Shown in pieces: positions 50,432 through 59,260 of a stretch of DNA of 59,260 bases. Both the position numbers and the translations under genes were made by a program. The DNA is from Candidatus Woesearchaeota archaeon. GTDB lineage: Archaea > Nanobdellota > Nanobdellia > Woesearchaeales > WJKR01. The stretch covers positions 1-59,260 of the forward strand of contig JAFGNA010000008.1 of NCBI GenBank assembly GCA_016927245.1. Reading direction: 5' to 3'. Position 1 is the stretch's first letter. Each line of letters opens with the position of its first letter. A model generated the notes under the pieces. It was not told where the DNA came from. It saw only the letters and a list, made by a program, of their open reading frames with translations, and made no database searches.

Positions 50432-51114
50432 TTATTTAAAAAGGTTGTGTCTAGTCAGATGCTCCTGATTCCTTGGCCTAATCAAGTCAAAGAAGCGTTC
50501 AATCTCCGCCTGCCTGGACAAATACACCTTCCACGAAGAGAAACCCGAGGAAACAGCATGTTGAATCCTCGTGGGATGAAAACCCGCCAGCTCTAGCAAG
50601 CGACGCACCGAACAAATCAATGGATAAGAGGAGAATTTGAACTGTATCTGCTGGTAAGAACCATATTTCCCGTAAACACAACCGTCAGTATCAAACAGAC
50701 CTCGTAAACAAGCAATCGCAAAAGATTCTTTTCCGAATAACCAATCAGGAACAGCGACCTGATTCGCTACCTCGTTGCCGACCATTAATCCTTGCTGGAC
50801 GAGAAATGAGCCAACCCGAACAGAGACATTCTTTATCTGCAACCCAGAGGGAACATTCCTTATCAGGGAACATTCCTTATCAGGAATGAATAACCGAAGA
50901 ATTTCCCGAATAATCCTTGCACATACAAAGCATAGTCCTCTTCCTCGTCATGCAGCGTAATTATCGTGTGATACTTCTCCCTATAATCGAGATAGAGACA
51001 ACCATCACCAAGCATGACACCAATAATCTCAGCCAAGGCAACGGTTCTTCCCCACATACAAGCAAAGAACAAACAAGAACTCATAAGTGTTACACGCAGA
51101 GATGACCAGTGCAA
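50432..51114 (-). pseudogene. LAGLIDADG homing endonuclease broken by a 17-bp tandem duplication
   Basis: Two frames carry the halves of one enzyme. Bases 50863-51114 encode LAEIIGVMLGDGCLY (first LAGLIDADG) and end FLIRNVP-stop. Bases 50432-50842 encode CLRGLFDTDGCVY (second LAGLIDADG) and end HNLFK. Between them a 17-base unit starting GAACATTCC is tandemly duplicated (50851-50867 and 50868-50884). Removing one copy joins the halves in frame as FLIRNVPSGLQIKNV, giving about 220 residues. ATG 51057 (MWGRTVAL) or TTG 51114 could be the start. The final stop lies inside the tRNA-Trp TATA box. The gene is AT-rich relative to its neighbours. Confidence 0.8.
50851..50884. repeat. 17-bp perfect tandem duplication inside the LAGLIDADG gene
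   Basis: Two adjacent identical copies of a 17-base unit. Because 17 is not a multiple of three, the extra copy shifts the frame and brings in a TGA. Confidence 0.9.
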
Positions 51115-51181
51115 ACATTAAAATGACACCCTTCGCGAACGAGCCAACCCCTCAGCAGTCTCTACCCAACAAAAAAAAGAC

Positions 51182-51193
51182 ATATTTAAATAA
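51182..51193 (+). promoter_or_regulatory. TATA box for the second GH140-like gene
   Basis: ATATTTAAATAA lies 25-36 bases upstream of the ATG at 51218. Confidence 0.6.
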
Positions 51194-51217
51194 CCGTTCT
51201 GCCGAGACCACACCAAG

Positions 51218-54109
51218 ATGCGCCTCCCCCGCGCCGAGGCCGCAGGCCTCCTCATCATAGCAGTATCCGCAATAGCCCTCGCCCTGCTCGCCCCGACCAA
51301 CCCCGCAGGCCTCGCAACGCACGAACACTACCCCCTCTTCAGCGAGCCGCACGGCGCCTCACTGAGCGACAACGATCTCCACGTCACCGACGACGCCGTG
51401 CACAAGACCGCGTACTACAGCGTCGCCGGCGAGGATTGGCAACCATTCACCCTGCAAGGAACGGCATACGGCACGAGCAACGACTGGTTGAGAGGACCAG
51501 TCTCGCACCCGTTACCAACCTCGCTACGAGGCGACGGCGAACACTACATCATCACGTATTCCTGCTCGCTCATCGAAGACGACTGGGACTGCCACGGCAA
51601 CAACGACCACCCAGGCGGCTTCTGGCAACTCCTCATCACCAACAACACAAACGGCCAAACACTCATCAACAACATCAAAACGACGAGCGGGAAAGCCTAC
51701 GAACCAGCCCGGCTCTCCCTCAACGAGCGCGCCTACCTCGACCGAGACTTCTTGTTCAGCGACATCCCCCCCTCATTAGAAGGAGAACTCTTCCTGCGCA
51801 CCGCGAACAACGACAAAGGATACACAGGCGACTTCCTCACCTTCGACCTCACAAAGGACGCCACCCTCTACGTCGCGATGGACGAACGCAACACGCCACC
51901 CCCCTCCTGGCTTGACAAGTGGACGAAGACGGGACACACGGCGGCCATCGACGAAGGAACGACCTACGAGCTCTACCAGGAAGAACACGAGGCAGGAATG
52001 GTCATCCTCGGCGGCAACGAGAACTACGGCGACAACAGCATGTACGTCGTCATCATCACCGAGGAACCCGCCGAGCCCGCGACGGGCTTCCTCGCGGACG
52101 GATTCGAAACAGGGCTCAAAGCACCGTTCCTCACCATCACCAACGACGGGCTCATCGAGACGACGACCGCGCACGCCCATTCTGGCATGAGCTCACTCCA
52201 CCTCAGAGGATACGGCACGCACCACTACACGCGCCCGGACAGCGGCAACGACGGCCTGGTCGCAGCGCTAAACGGCGGAGAAACAGTCACGCTCTCAGGT
52301 TACGCCCGCGGCGACAGCTCCGCGGAAGGTTACCTCATGCTCCTCTGCCTCGGCACCACGCTCAACTACTGGGAGAACGGCGGCTCGACCCGCAGCACGG
52401 TATTCACGCCGACCGACAACTGGGAACACTATTCCGTGACCGCCACGTGCGACCCCGAAGCGGTCGGAGTCGGCGTACGCGTCTCCGTGAGGCACAACGG
52501 CGACATCTGGTATGACGACCTGACCATCAGCGTCGACGGCGACGACTGCCTACCAGCGACCTGCGCCTCGCTCGACAAGGAATGCGGCGAGTGGAACGAC
52601 GGCTGCACCGGCACCATCGATTGCGGCAGTTGCGAGGAAGGCATGACGTGCAGCGATGACGGGGAGTGTGTGAGCTGCACCCCCGAACCACTAGCAGAGA
52701 CGTGCGGCGACGATTGCGGCTACCACACCAACAACTGCCACCAACAAGTGTACTGCGGCAGCTGCGACACCGGCACGGAACGGCTCGTCGTCATGGACAA
52801 CGGCCGCTACCTGATGAAACGAGACTCCCAAGCGCCGTTCTTCTACCTCGGCGACACCGCGTGGTGGTTGTTGGGAAAGCTCACCAAAGAGGAAATCACC
52901 ACGTACCTGGACGCCCGCGAAGCCCAAGGGTTCAACGTCATCATGATCATGGGGCACGCGTACGCCCTGGAACCGAACAAGTACGGCCACAAGCCTTACA
53001 ATAATGATGACTTCACCGACCCGCGCGTAGTGACGGGGCCTGACAACGATTACTGGGACCTCATGGACTTCTTCCTCGACGAGGCGGAGGCGAGGGGAAT
53101 GTACGTCGCCATCGTCCCGGTGTGGGGCAAGTTCTACATCCTCGGCGAGAGAGGACAAAAAGTCACGGCGAGCAACGCGTACGAGGTGGGGAGGTTCTAC
53201 GGCGAGCGCTACGGCGGCCGAGAGCACATCGTCTGGATCATGGGCGGGGACATGAGGCCTGACGGCTACGAGCACGTGTTCTCCTTGATGGCCGAAGGCA
53301 TCATCGACGGCTCGGGGAAGAGCGAGGAGGACGTCCTCCTCACGTATCACCCGCCCGGGTGGTACGAGGACCAAGGCTACAGGCACTCCTCATCCTACGA
53401 GCTGCACGACGAGGCCTGGCTGGACATGAACGGCATCCAATCAGGGCACTACGACAGCGACACCTACCCGTTGCCTAATTACAAGTACGTCGAGCACGAC
53501 TACTTGCTTACGCCGGCGAAGCCCACCGCGGAGATGGAATCGTTGTACGAGGACATCCCCTTCAAGAACAACCCTGACAATCACCGAGGAGACGCGTACG
53601 ACGTGCGGAGGAACGCTTATTGGAGCGTGTTCGCGGGCGGGTACGGCTACACGCTCGGCAACCTGCACATCTTCTCGTTCTGGGACCCGGACGCGGGCAC
53701 AAATAATAATTGGTATGCGTACGAGCACTGGGAAGAGAACCTCTACACCGAAGCGTCACAAGACCTGACCCACCTCGCAGCGCTGATGAACGAGCGGCCG
53801 TTCTCAACGCTCAGGCCAGACCAAGAGCTCATCACCTCCTCCAACAGCGACGACACCAACAGGGTGCAGGCCATCAGGGCGAACGACGGCAGCTACGCCT
53901 ACGTCTACGTCCCGAACAAGGACGCAAGGCCGACCGTGACCATCGACCTCGGCCGCCTATCAGGCAACACCTTAGACGCCAAGTGGTACGACCCGCGAGA
54001 AGGGACGTACGGACCGACAAGCACCATCACCAACACGGGGACGAGCCGCACGTTCACCCTCCCCACCACCTCAGGACAGGACTGGGTGCTCGTCATCGAA
54101 GAGGAGTAA
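51218..54109 (+). CDS. Secreted DUF4038/GH140-like protein with shared N-terminal domain
   Basis: A 963-residue exported protein with a signal peptide or N-terminal helix (about 8-28) and the shared domain (about 33-145; ends DWDCHG...GGFWQLLITNN). A CBM-like beta-sandwich spans about 285-445 (FLADGFETGLKAPF, then DDLTISVDGDDC). A cysteine-rich linker (about 446-520) leads to the DUF4038 domain from about 523 (FFYLGDTAWWLL), with WIMGGD (about 673) and ESLYED (about 774) as likely active-site segments. It is the second GH140-like gene here (see 11330-14581) but has no LamG domain. Apiosidase activity on pectin-type glycan is the closest known role of the family. Confidence 0.83.
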   Translation: MRLPRAEAAGLLIIAVSAIALALLAPTNPAGLATHEHYPLFSEPHGASLSDNDLHVTDDAVHKTAYYSVAGEDWQPFTLQGTAYGTSNDWLRGPVSHPLPTSLRGDGEHYIITYSCSLIEDDWDCHGNNDHPGGFWQLLITNNTNGQTLINNIKTTSGKAYEPARLSLNERAYLDRDFLFSDIPPSLEGELFLRTANNDKGYTGDFLTFDLTKDATLYVAMDERNTPPPSWLDKWTKTGHTAAIDEGTTYELYQEEHEAGMVILGGNENYGDNSMYVVIITEEPAEPATGFLADGFETGLKAPFLTITNDGLIETTTAHAHSGMSSLHLRGYGTHHYTRPDSGNDGLVAALNGGETVTLSGYARGDSSAEGYLMLLCLGTTLNYWENGGSTRSTVFTPTDNWEHYSVTATCDPEAVGVGVRVSVRHNGDIWYDDLTISVDGDDCLPATCASLDKECGEWNDGCTGTIDCGSCEEGMTCSDDGECVSCTPEPLAETCGDDCGYHTNNCHQQVYCGSCDTGTERLVVMDNGRYLMKRDSQAPFFYLGDTAWWLLGKLTKEEITTYLDAREAQGFNVIMIMGHAYALEPNKYGHKPYNNDDFTDPRVVTGPDNDYWDLMDFFLDEAEARGMYVAIVPVWGKFYILGERGQKVTASNAYEVGRFYGERYGGREHIVWIMGGDMRPDGYEHVFSLMAEGIIDGSGKSEEDVLLTYHPPGWYEDQGYRHSSSYELHDEAWLDMNGIQSGHYDSDTYPLPNYKYVEHDYLLTPAKPTAEMESLYEDIPFKNNPDNHRGDAYDVRRNAYWSVFAGGYGYTLGNLHIFSFWDPDAGTNNNWYAYEHWEENLYTEASQDLTHLAALMNERPFSTLRPDQELITSSNSDDTNRVQAIRANDGSYAYVYVPNKDARPTVTIDLGRLSGNTLDAKWYDPREGTYGPTSTITNTGTSRTFTLPTTSGQDWVLVIEEE

Positions 54110-54172
54110 GCGACGCGTCTGGGAGAACCACCGCACAAGAACGCTCTGCAAGGGAAAAAACCAAGGAGGGAA

Positions 54173-56608
54173 TCACTTCTTCCGCTTCTTGAGCCGACGC
54201 TTCGGCATCCTCTTCGTGCCAGAAGACTTCTTCACAGGCTTCTTCTCAGGCGCTCTCCTCGCAGCACCAGCCTCCTTCAGAGCAACCTTCTTCTTCGACG
54301 GCCTCGGCGGCTCCCGCAACTCCTCCCGCTGCTGCACCGGCCTCGCCAGCAAGATGATCACCACGGCGACGACGAGCAACAAGACGAGGTTGACATGCCC
54401 GCAATACCGCACGTACAACGACCACGCATCATACTCAGGCCTGTCGACGACCTGCAAGGACATGCGCGGGCTCTCCGCCACGCCGCCGGCGCCGTCATAC
54501 GCGGTGACCCGGAACCGACGGCTGCCAGACCAGTCAGGGTCAGGCGTGAACCACGCCTTGCCGTTCACCAAAGATACCGAGACGTTATCCATCTCAGACA
54601 CCACGAAGGACAGCACGTCATCGTCAGGATCAGCGAAATAAGAGGAGAGGTTGAGCGAGAACGAGGTGTCCTCGGCCATGACGACCGTCAAGGGATCATC
54701 GCTCGGCGCCACCGGCTCGTACAAGGGCGGCAGGCCGTACACGAGGAGCAAGGCGATGACCGCGACGAGCCACAACAATAAGATGATGACCGCGAGCTCG
54801 GCGTTCACGCGGCGAGGCCTATCAGGCCTGGCGAGCAGGACGAGGATGCCGATGATGAGGAGGAAGAGCAACACCAAAGTGACGAGCTGGCACGGATGAG
54901 CGGAGAAGTACGCGTACAACCGCTCCGAGAACCCCCTGCTCCTCATAGTGATCTCGACCTCGTGCTCGTACACCAGGACGTGCTCGCCGTCACCGCTCCT
55001 CACGAACGCCTGGAAGAGGCCGGCGTACCGCGGCTGCGGCTCTGAATCATCCTGATAGGTGAGCAAGGAGACCGTGCGGGACTCGCCAGGGGCGAGGACG
55101 ACGACCGCGTCAGAAGCGTTCAGGGCGAAGAAGGACGATCCCTCGAACCCTAGTTCGTACGACGCCGCGCGCACGCCATCGTTCCTGACCGTCAACAGCA
55201 CCGCCTCGTCGCTGTACCGCGCCCTGAGACGCTGATCCAGGAGCGCGGGCCGATAACAAGCGTACTCATCCACGAGGCTCACGCCGAGGGAATCCTCGGC
55301 CGTGACTTGTTTGCCGTACACCGTCGCGGTGAGCGTGAGGGTGGTGTCCAGCGAGGAGTTCAGCGGCGCGTCCATGACGAGCATGACGAGCGCCTCCTCC
55401 CCCGGCTCGAGGAAGAGGTCTGGCGTGTCATACGAGGCGTACGGAGAGCCGCTCACCGCGAGCGAGACGTCCTCATCAACGACGCCCGTGTTCTTGACGA
55501 TGACCGGGAACTCTGCGTAGCCGCTGCACCCGCGAACGTCTTCCTGGAGGTCCACGTTGACGGACACGCCATAGCACTCCTCGACCATGATAGTGGCGTT
55601 CAGGACCTGGACCACGCCGCCCACCGCGTCAGCAACGATGAGCGAGAGGGACGCCTCCCCCGGCTCGACGTCAGGGGAGATGATGATGGCCGTCTCGGCA
55701 GAGGCGTTCGGGACAAGGGTGAGGGAGGAGTCGCGCAGATAGAAGGAGGGTGATGGCGAGCGCAAGGTGAGGGTGTAGGCGTCCTCGAAAGAGGCCTCGT
55801 TCGTGATGGTGACGGGGATGACGCTCTGCTCGTCAGCGCAGACATCCCTCGGCACGACTACCACGGTGAAATCATAATGAGGAGAGACCTCGAGGACGTG
55901 CTCGAGCCCGGCGACGAGGCCGTTCTGCCTAGCGGCGACCGCGAAGGGGATGGCGAACCTGCCTGAGCGCGAGCAGTCGAGCAGTAACGAGCTGCTCGCC
56001 ACGCCTGACTGGCCGGGCGGGATGATCAAGGTCTGGTACGGGGTGCCGAACGATTCCTCGTAGCCGCCGCGGCCGAACACGACGTCGTACGTCTCGGTGA
56101 ACACGCCGGTGTTCTTGACGAGGACCTCGTACGTGACCGGGGTGCACGGCTTGACAGGGCCGTCGGCGTCGACGGCGAGCGTCGCCTCGAGGTTCTGGCA
56201 TTGCACCACGTCATAGGTCTTCTCGAACGAGTAGGCGTTGCCGAAGAGGTCTCTGACCGTGAACGTCACTGTCTCCGACAACTCCCGATTGCACGGCGCC
56301 TGGACAAATGCATAGATGGTCTTCGCCTCGCCGGGGAGGAGTTCGAACTCCGCCTCTGAGACGGTGACGAGGTCTGAGGAGAAGGATAACGAGTACCTGC
56401 TCGCGAACCGGCCGATGTTCGTGATGACGAGCCGGTCAGCGAAGGGCTCGCACTGGCACAACGACACCGACTCAGGACCGGGCGTCACGGAGAAGCCGTC
56501 GCCGACGGAATAGGTCTCGATGTCGATGCTGGCGAGGACCAAGGGCGATGACAGGAGCAGGATACACAGGAACGCTGTTGGCCAGGCGTGTGCTCTCATC
56601 GATGTCAT
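54173..56608 (-). CDS. Surface protein with beta repeats, cadherin-like domain and two C-terminal membrane helices
   Basis: About 811 residues from ATG 56608 (ATG 56599 or 56611 also possible; GGGGG lies just upstream). A signal peptide is followed by at least four beta-sandwich repeats of NEW3/CARDB type (for example TYEVLVKNTGVFTETYDVVF and FPVIVKNTGVVDEDVSLAV, each with cysteines). Two membrane helices flank a short cytoplasmic region, then a tandem cadherin-like domain (ADPDDDVLSFVVSE...GKAWFTPDPDWSG), a further helix (about 755-773) and a very basic tail. It is in an operon with the upstream surface-protein gene at 56671. The function is unknown; structural or adhesive roles are likely. 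Confidence 0.75.
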   Translation of the reverse strand: MTSMRAHAWPTAFLCILLLSSPLVLASIDIETYSVGDGFSVTPGPESVSLCQCEPFADRLVITNIGRFASRYSLSFSSDLVTVSEAEFELLPGEAKTIYAFVQAPCNRELSETVTFTVRDLFGNAYSFEKTYDVVQCQNLEATLAVDADGPVKPCTPVTYEVLVKNTGVFTETYDVVFGRGGYEESFGTPYQTLIIPPGQSGVASSSLLLDCSRSGRFAIPFAVAARQNGLVAGLEHVLEVSPHYDFTVVVVPRDVCADEQSVIPVTITNEASFEDAYTLTLRSPSPSFYLRDSSLTLVPNASAETAIIISPDVEPGEASLSLIVADAVGGVVQVLNATIMVEECYGVSVNVDLQEDVRGCSGYAEFPVIVKNTGVVDEDVSLAVSGSPYASYDTPDLFLEPGEEALVMLVMDAPLNSSLDTTLTLTATVYGKQVTAEDSLGVSLVDEYACYRPALLDQRLRARYSDEAVLLTVRNDGVRAASYELGFEGSSFFALNASDAVVVLAPGESRTVSLLTYQDDSEPQPRYAGLFQAFVRSGDGEHVLVYEHEVEITMRSRGFSERLYAYFSAHPCQLVTLVLLFLLIIGILVLLARPDRPRRVNAELAVIILLLWLVAVIALLLVYGLPPLYEPVAPSDDPLTVVMAEDTSFSLNLSSYFADPDDDVLSFVVSEMDNVSVSLVNGKAWFTPDPDWSGSRRFRVTAYDGAGGVAESPRMSLQVVDRPEYDAWSLYVRYCGHVNLVLLLVVAVVIILLARPVQQREELREPPRPSKKKVALKEAGAARRAPEKKPVKKSSGTKRMPKRRLKKRKK

Positions 56609-56636
56609 CATCCCCCTGCGAACTATCCAGTAAAAG

Positions 56637-56662
56637 GAAAAAAAGAGGAAAAAAAAGGGAAA
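56637..56662 (-). terminator. T-rich tract between two surface-protein genes
   Basis: On the minus strand two T-runs (8 and 7 bases) lie just after the stop of the gene at 56671-57957. Transcription may pass through to the next gene, since no TATA follows. Confidence 0.35.
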
Positions 56663-56670
56663 GCTTCCTC

Positions 56671-57957
56671 TCAATAGTAGGTCTGGCTCTCCTCGTCGTA
56701 GTCTCCTCGGTCGCCTCGGATCTTGTTGAACCCGATGATGAGGCCGAGGATGATCAGGATGACCACTAGGATGATGAGCCCGATCTCGAGGCCGCGTCGC
56801 AGGCTGTCATACGAGGCGGTGTCGCCCTCGCCCACGTTAGCGGTGAGCACGACCTGCTTGCTCTCCTCCTCGCTCTCGACCGTCAGCTTGAAGACCTGCG
56901 CGCCCGCCTGAGCGTCCTCCTTCGCGGCGACGTACATGTACACCGTCTTCACGCTCTCCGGCTGCACGACCACCACGGCCGCGGGGTCGAAGCGCACGGT
57001 GCCCCAGGCATCGATGCCGGAAGCGGTGAGGGTGTACGTCTTCGCCGTGCTGCCGAGGTTGCTGATCATCACGGGGTAGACGCCGCCGGTCGTGCCCATC
57101 ACGACCTCCTGGCTCTCAGGAACGGTCACGACGGTCTTGCTCGTCGGCTTCTTGTCATCCTCGTCAGCAGTCCCGCCGCACACATCGCCTTCGAGGACGG
57201 TGATGGTCATGGTCTGCTTGGTGACTTGGTACTCGTCGAACATGACAGTGGCCTCGACGGTGTAGGTGCCCGGGTCGACGCACTGCGGAATCCTGAGGAG
57301 GAGCTCCTCGAAGGTTTCCGTCTCGTCGGCGTTGAGCTCGTCCAGGTACTCGTCATCCGCGATGCCGAGCGCGGGGATGGCTACCTTGACTGAGATGTCG
57401 TCCAGGTCGTCATCGCCGTAGTTCTTGACCTTTACCTTGAAGCTCAGCGGCCTGCCCGCCTCGACGACGGTGCTCGGGCTCACGCTGAATTCCTTGATGA
57501 CGATGGCGTCCTCCTCGTCCAGTCCTGAGACGCCGATCGGGAATAGCTCTTCCAAGACATCACCGGTCCTGCCCGTGATCTGCACGCGCAGGTCGAAGGA
57601 GTCCTTGTCCATCTTGACCGGGACTTCCAATTGGAAGGTGAACTTCCTGTTAGAGTCGTTGTTCATCTTGAACCGCTGGTAATCAGTCACGAGCTCGTGC
57701 TCATAGGCCTTGTAGCGGTAGCCGTCGATGGAGACCTCAATCTCCCCGTTATCGATGTCGCCGAGCGCGTGTAGGTACACCTCGACCTCTATCTCCTCCC
57801 CCCGATTGACGTCCTCGTAGCCAGACATGCTGGCCAGGTCGAAGCCGTTCACTTCCACCTTGGTGATCTCAACCGGTATGGCGGCGCTCGCCGCGGCGGT
57901 CGCCATGGTAGCGGTCATCAGCGCCACCAGCAATAGCACAATACTGTTCTTCTTCAT
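56671..57957 (-). CDS. CARDB-like surface protein with C-terminal membrane anchor
   Basis: A 428-residue protein with a signal peptide (about 1-26), three beta domains (KITKVEVNGFDL onward; a CARDB-like segment with GRPLSFKVKVKNYG at about 165-180; and a third at about 280-375), and a membrane helix (about 387-409). The short tail ends SQTYY. An SD-like AGGGGG lies near the ATG, and the TATA (CTTTATATATTTG) at 58066-58078 is strong. The high promoter quality and domain layout fit an abundant envelope protein, possibly an S-layer partner. Confidence 0.75.
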   Translation of the reverse strand: MKKNSIVLLLVALMTATMATAAASAAIPVEITKVEVNGFDLASMSGYEDVNRGEEIEVEVYLHALGDIDNGEIEVSIDGYRYKAYEHELVTDYQRFKMNNDSNRKFTFQLEVPVKMDKDSFDLRVQITGRTGDVLEELFPIGVSGLDEEDAIVIKEFSVSPSTVVEAGRPLSFKVKVKNYGDDDLDDISVKVAIPALGIADDEYLDELNADETETFEELLLRIPQCVDPGTYTVEATVMFDEYQVTKQTMTITVLEGDVCGGTADEDDKKPTSKTVVTVPESQEVVMGTTGGVYPVMISNLGSTAKTYTLTASGIDAWGTVRFDPAAVVVVQPESVKTVYMYVAAKEDAQAGAQVFKLTVESEEESKQVVLTANVGEGDTASYDSLRRGLEIGLIILVVILIILGLIIGFNKIRGDRGDYDEESQTYY

Positions 57958-58065
57958 GTTATTTACCCCCTAACACGTTTGTTGTTCGTTTTATCGTTGT
58001 CGGACTTTTATCGTTGGAGCAAAAAAAAGGTTTTTTGCCCGGATATGAGGGATAACAAACCCCAA

Positions 58066-58078
58066 CAAATATATAAAG
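58066..58078 (-). promoter_or_regulatory. TATA box for the CARDB-like surface protein
   Basis: On the minus strand this reads CTTTATATATTTG, about 110 bases upstream of the ATG at 57957, implying a leader of about 80 bases. Confidence 0.6.
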
Positions 58079-58152
58079 CTTTTGTTTTTAACCATTACTG
58101 AGTAAAGACGAATAGTTCTCACTCAGGAGTCCTTCCTGAGCGAGGAGCCAGT

Positions 58153-59260
58153 CTACTCGTCAACCACCTCCAAAGAGCGATGCAACGACCGCCGAAGGTC
58201 GCCATTAGAGACCGTGATCTCAGTATAATACTCACCTGGGATCGCGTCGTATGGCAGGTAGACAGTGATTGATCTCGTGACTCGCTGCCCAGGCTTGACA
58301 TCAAAGAGGCTGCTCTTCTGCTTCACGCCCAGCTCGGGGACTGAGAAGCCGACGCGCAGGTCCTCGATGGTGGAGCCGATGGTGTTCTTGAGCACGACCT
58401 CCACCACGATGACGTCACCGGGAACGGCGCGCTCATAGCCCTCATAGCCATAAGTGCTGACGCTCACGACGTCGATGCCGTACTCCGCGCCCGAGGAGCC
58501 GAAGTTATACTCGGTCGGGTCGTACGGGTCGCTGCAGCCAGGGTCGTCCATGTCGATGAGGCCGTCGTGGTCGTTGTCCTTGCCGTCGCTGCACTGCGGC
58601 ACGTACGGCGGCTCGTCCACCGTGACGGAGAGGGTGTCTGTGTCTTGGTCGCCCTCATCATCGGTGACCGTGAGCGTGACCGTATAGGCACCCTCATCAT
58701 CATAAACAACAGATGCATGGGCCCCGGTGGCGGTGTCGCCGTTGCCGAAGTCCCACTCGTACAGGACTATGCTGCCGCCGTCAGGGTCATAGCTGGCAGA
58801 GCCGTCAACGCTGACCACGTCTCCCTCATGCACACGCTGATCAGGGCCCGCCACGGCGACCGGCGCTTCGGGGATGAAGTCGACGGTGACGACGACCTGC
58901 GCGGCGTCAGTAGCGGTGCTGCCGTCAGTGTCATCAGCGGTGGCGGTGAACACGCCCGAGCCGACGAAGCCAGGAACAGCTGTTATCGTGTAGACGCCGT
59001 CACCGATACTCGTCAAGAAGAGGCCCGCAGGCGCCACGACTGCGGCGTAGGTCATGTCTTCAGGCACGGTCTCCACGTCACTGACGTACTCCTTGAGGTC
59101 GATGGTGATGGAAGACTCGTCCTGCGCCACGTACTTCGCGATGGTGAGCGTCGATGGGATGTCGAGAGTGACTGGGTTGTTCAGGATGTTGACCTGCTTT
59201 GAAGCCTGACCAGCAGTATTATCACTAAAGTTGAACGTGAACGAGAACACGCGACCATCA
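58153..59260 (-). CDS. Surface protein with PKD-like domain, 5' end outside window
   Basis: The frame is open through the window end, so only the C-terminal 368 residues are seen. Residues near the 5' end contain an Ig/cadherin-like segment, then a PKD domain (PEAPVAVAGPDQRVHEGDVV, then YEWDFGNGD and YTVTLTVTDDEGD). A CSDGKDNDHDGLIDMDDPGC motif of the thrombospondin type 3/calcium-binding kind follows. A CARDB-like domain ends the protein at VVDE, with no visible membrane helix. It is probably an extracellular adhesin or fibre subunit. Confidence 0.75.
   Translation of the reverse strand, partial: DGRVFSFTFNFSDNTAGQASKQVNILNNPVTLDIPSTLTIAKYVAQDESSITIDLKEYVSDVETVPEDMTYAAVVAPAGLFLTSIGDGVYTITAVPGFVGSGVFTATADDTDGSTATDAAQVVVTVDFIPEAPVAVAGPDQRVHEGDVVSVDGSASYDPDGGSIVLYEWDFGNGDTATGAHASVVYDDEGAYTVTLTVTDDEGDQDTDTLSVTVDEPPYVPQCSDGKDNDHDGLIDMDDPGCSDPYDPTEYNFGSSGAEYGIDVVSVSTYGYEGYERAVPGDVIVVEVVLKNTIGSTIEDLRVGFSVPELGVKQKSSLFDVKPGQRVTRSITVYLPYDAIPGEYYTEITVSNGDLRRSLHRSLEVVDE

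Overview
The window looks like a GC-rich archaeal genome, most likely a DPANN-type lineage such as Woesearchaeota; that lineage is an inference, because no rRNA is present. Archaeal signs are TATA boxes about 25-30 bases upstream of many start codons, an archaeal DnaG and replication factor C large subunit, tRNA genes with bulge-helix-bulge introns on one strand, no encoded CCA, and many secreted or S-layer-like proteins.

Layout. 1-2141: two coupled surface-protein genes. 2230-11209: a fermentation block with aldehyde ferredoxin oxidoreductase, THEP1-type NTPase, pyruvate:ferredoxin oxidoreductase, single-cluster ferredoxin, phosphate acetyltransferase and an FNR-like reductase. 11330-20250: a secreted GH140-like protein, a HerA-like ATPase followed by a secreted beta-helix protein, and several unknown small genes. 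20252-23008: a surface-protein paralogue and a membrane-anchored SurA/PpiC-like foldase. 23250-27879: a structured RNA candidate, dnaG, a CX3C peptide gene, rfcL and an acyltransferase. 27897-37494: three large surface proteins. 37600-41435: an accessory island with HEPN, toxin-antitoxin and nucleotidyltransferase genes, a LAGLIDADG endonuclease and three intron-bearing tRNA genes. 41503-44500: housekeeping and small genes including a Nudix hydrolase and a YchF-like GTPase. 44554-54109: a heparinase-like lyase, small membrane proteins, tRNA-Trp with a broken LAGLIDADG gene, and a second GH140-like enzyme. 54173-59260: three more surface proteins, the last cut by the window end.

How the parts fit. 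The metabolic block could oxidise pyruvate and aldehydes to acetyl-CoA and acids while reducing ferredoxin, with Pta leading toward acetyl phosphate; no acetate kinase lies in the window. Four large secreted proteins (two GH140-like, one beta-helix, one heparinase-like) share the same unassigned N-terminal domain of about 110 residues, which suggests a coordinated extracellular polysaccharide system. Two of the largest surface proteins share a different C-terminal module. The tRNA genes carry introns in D-loops as well as the usual anticodon position, two of them sit directly downstream of LAGLIDADG genes, and a toxin-antitoxin cassette is flanked by repeats of the tRNA-Gly 3' end.
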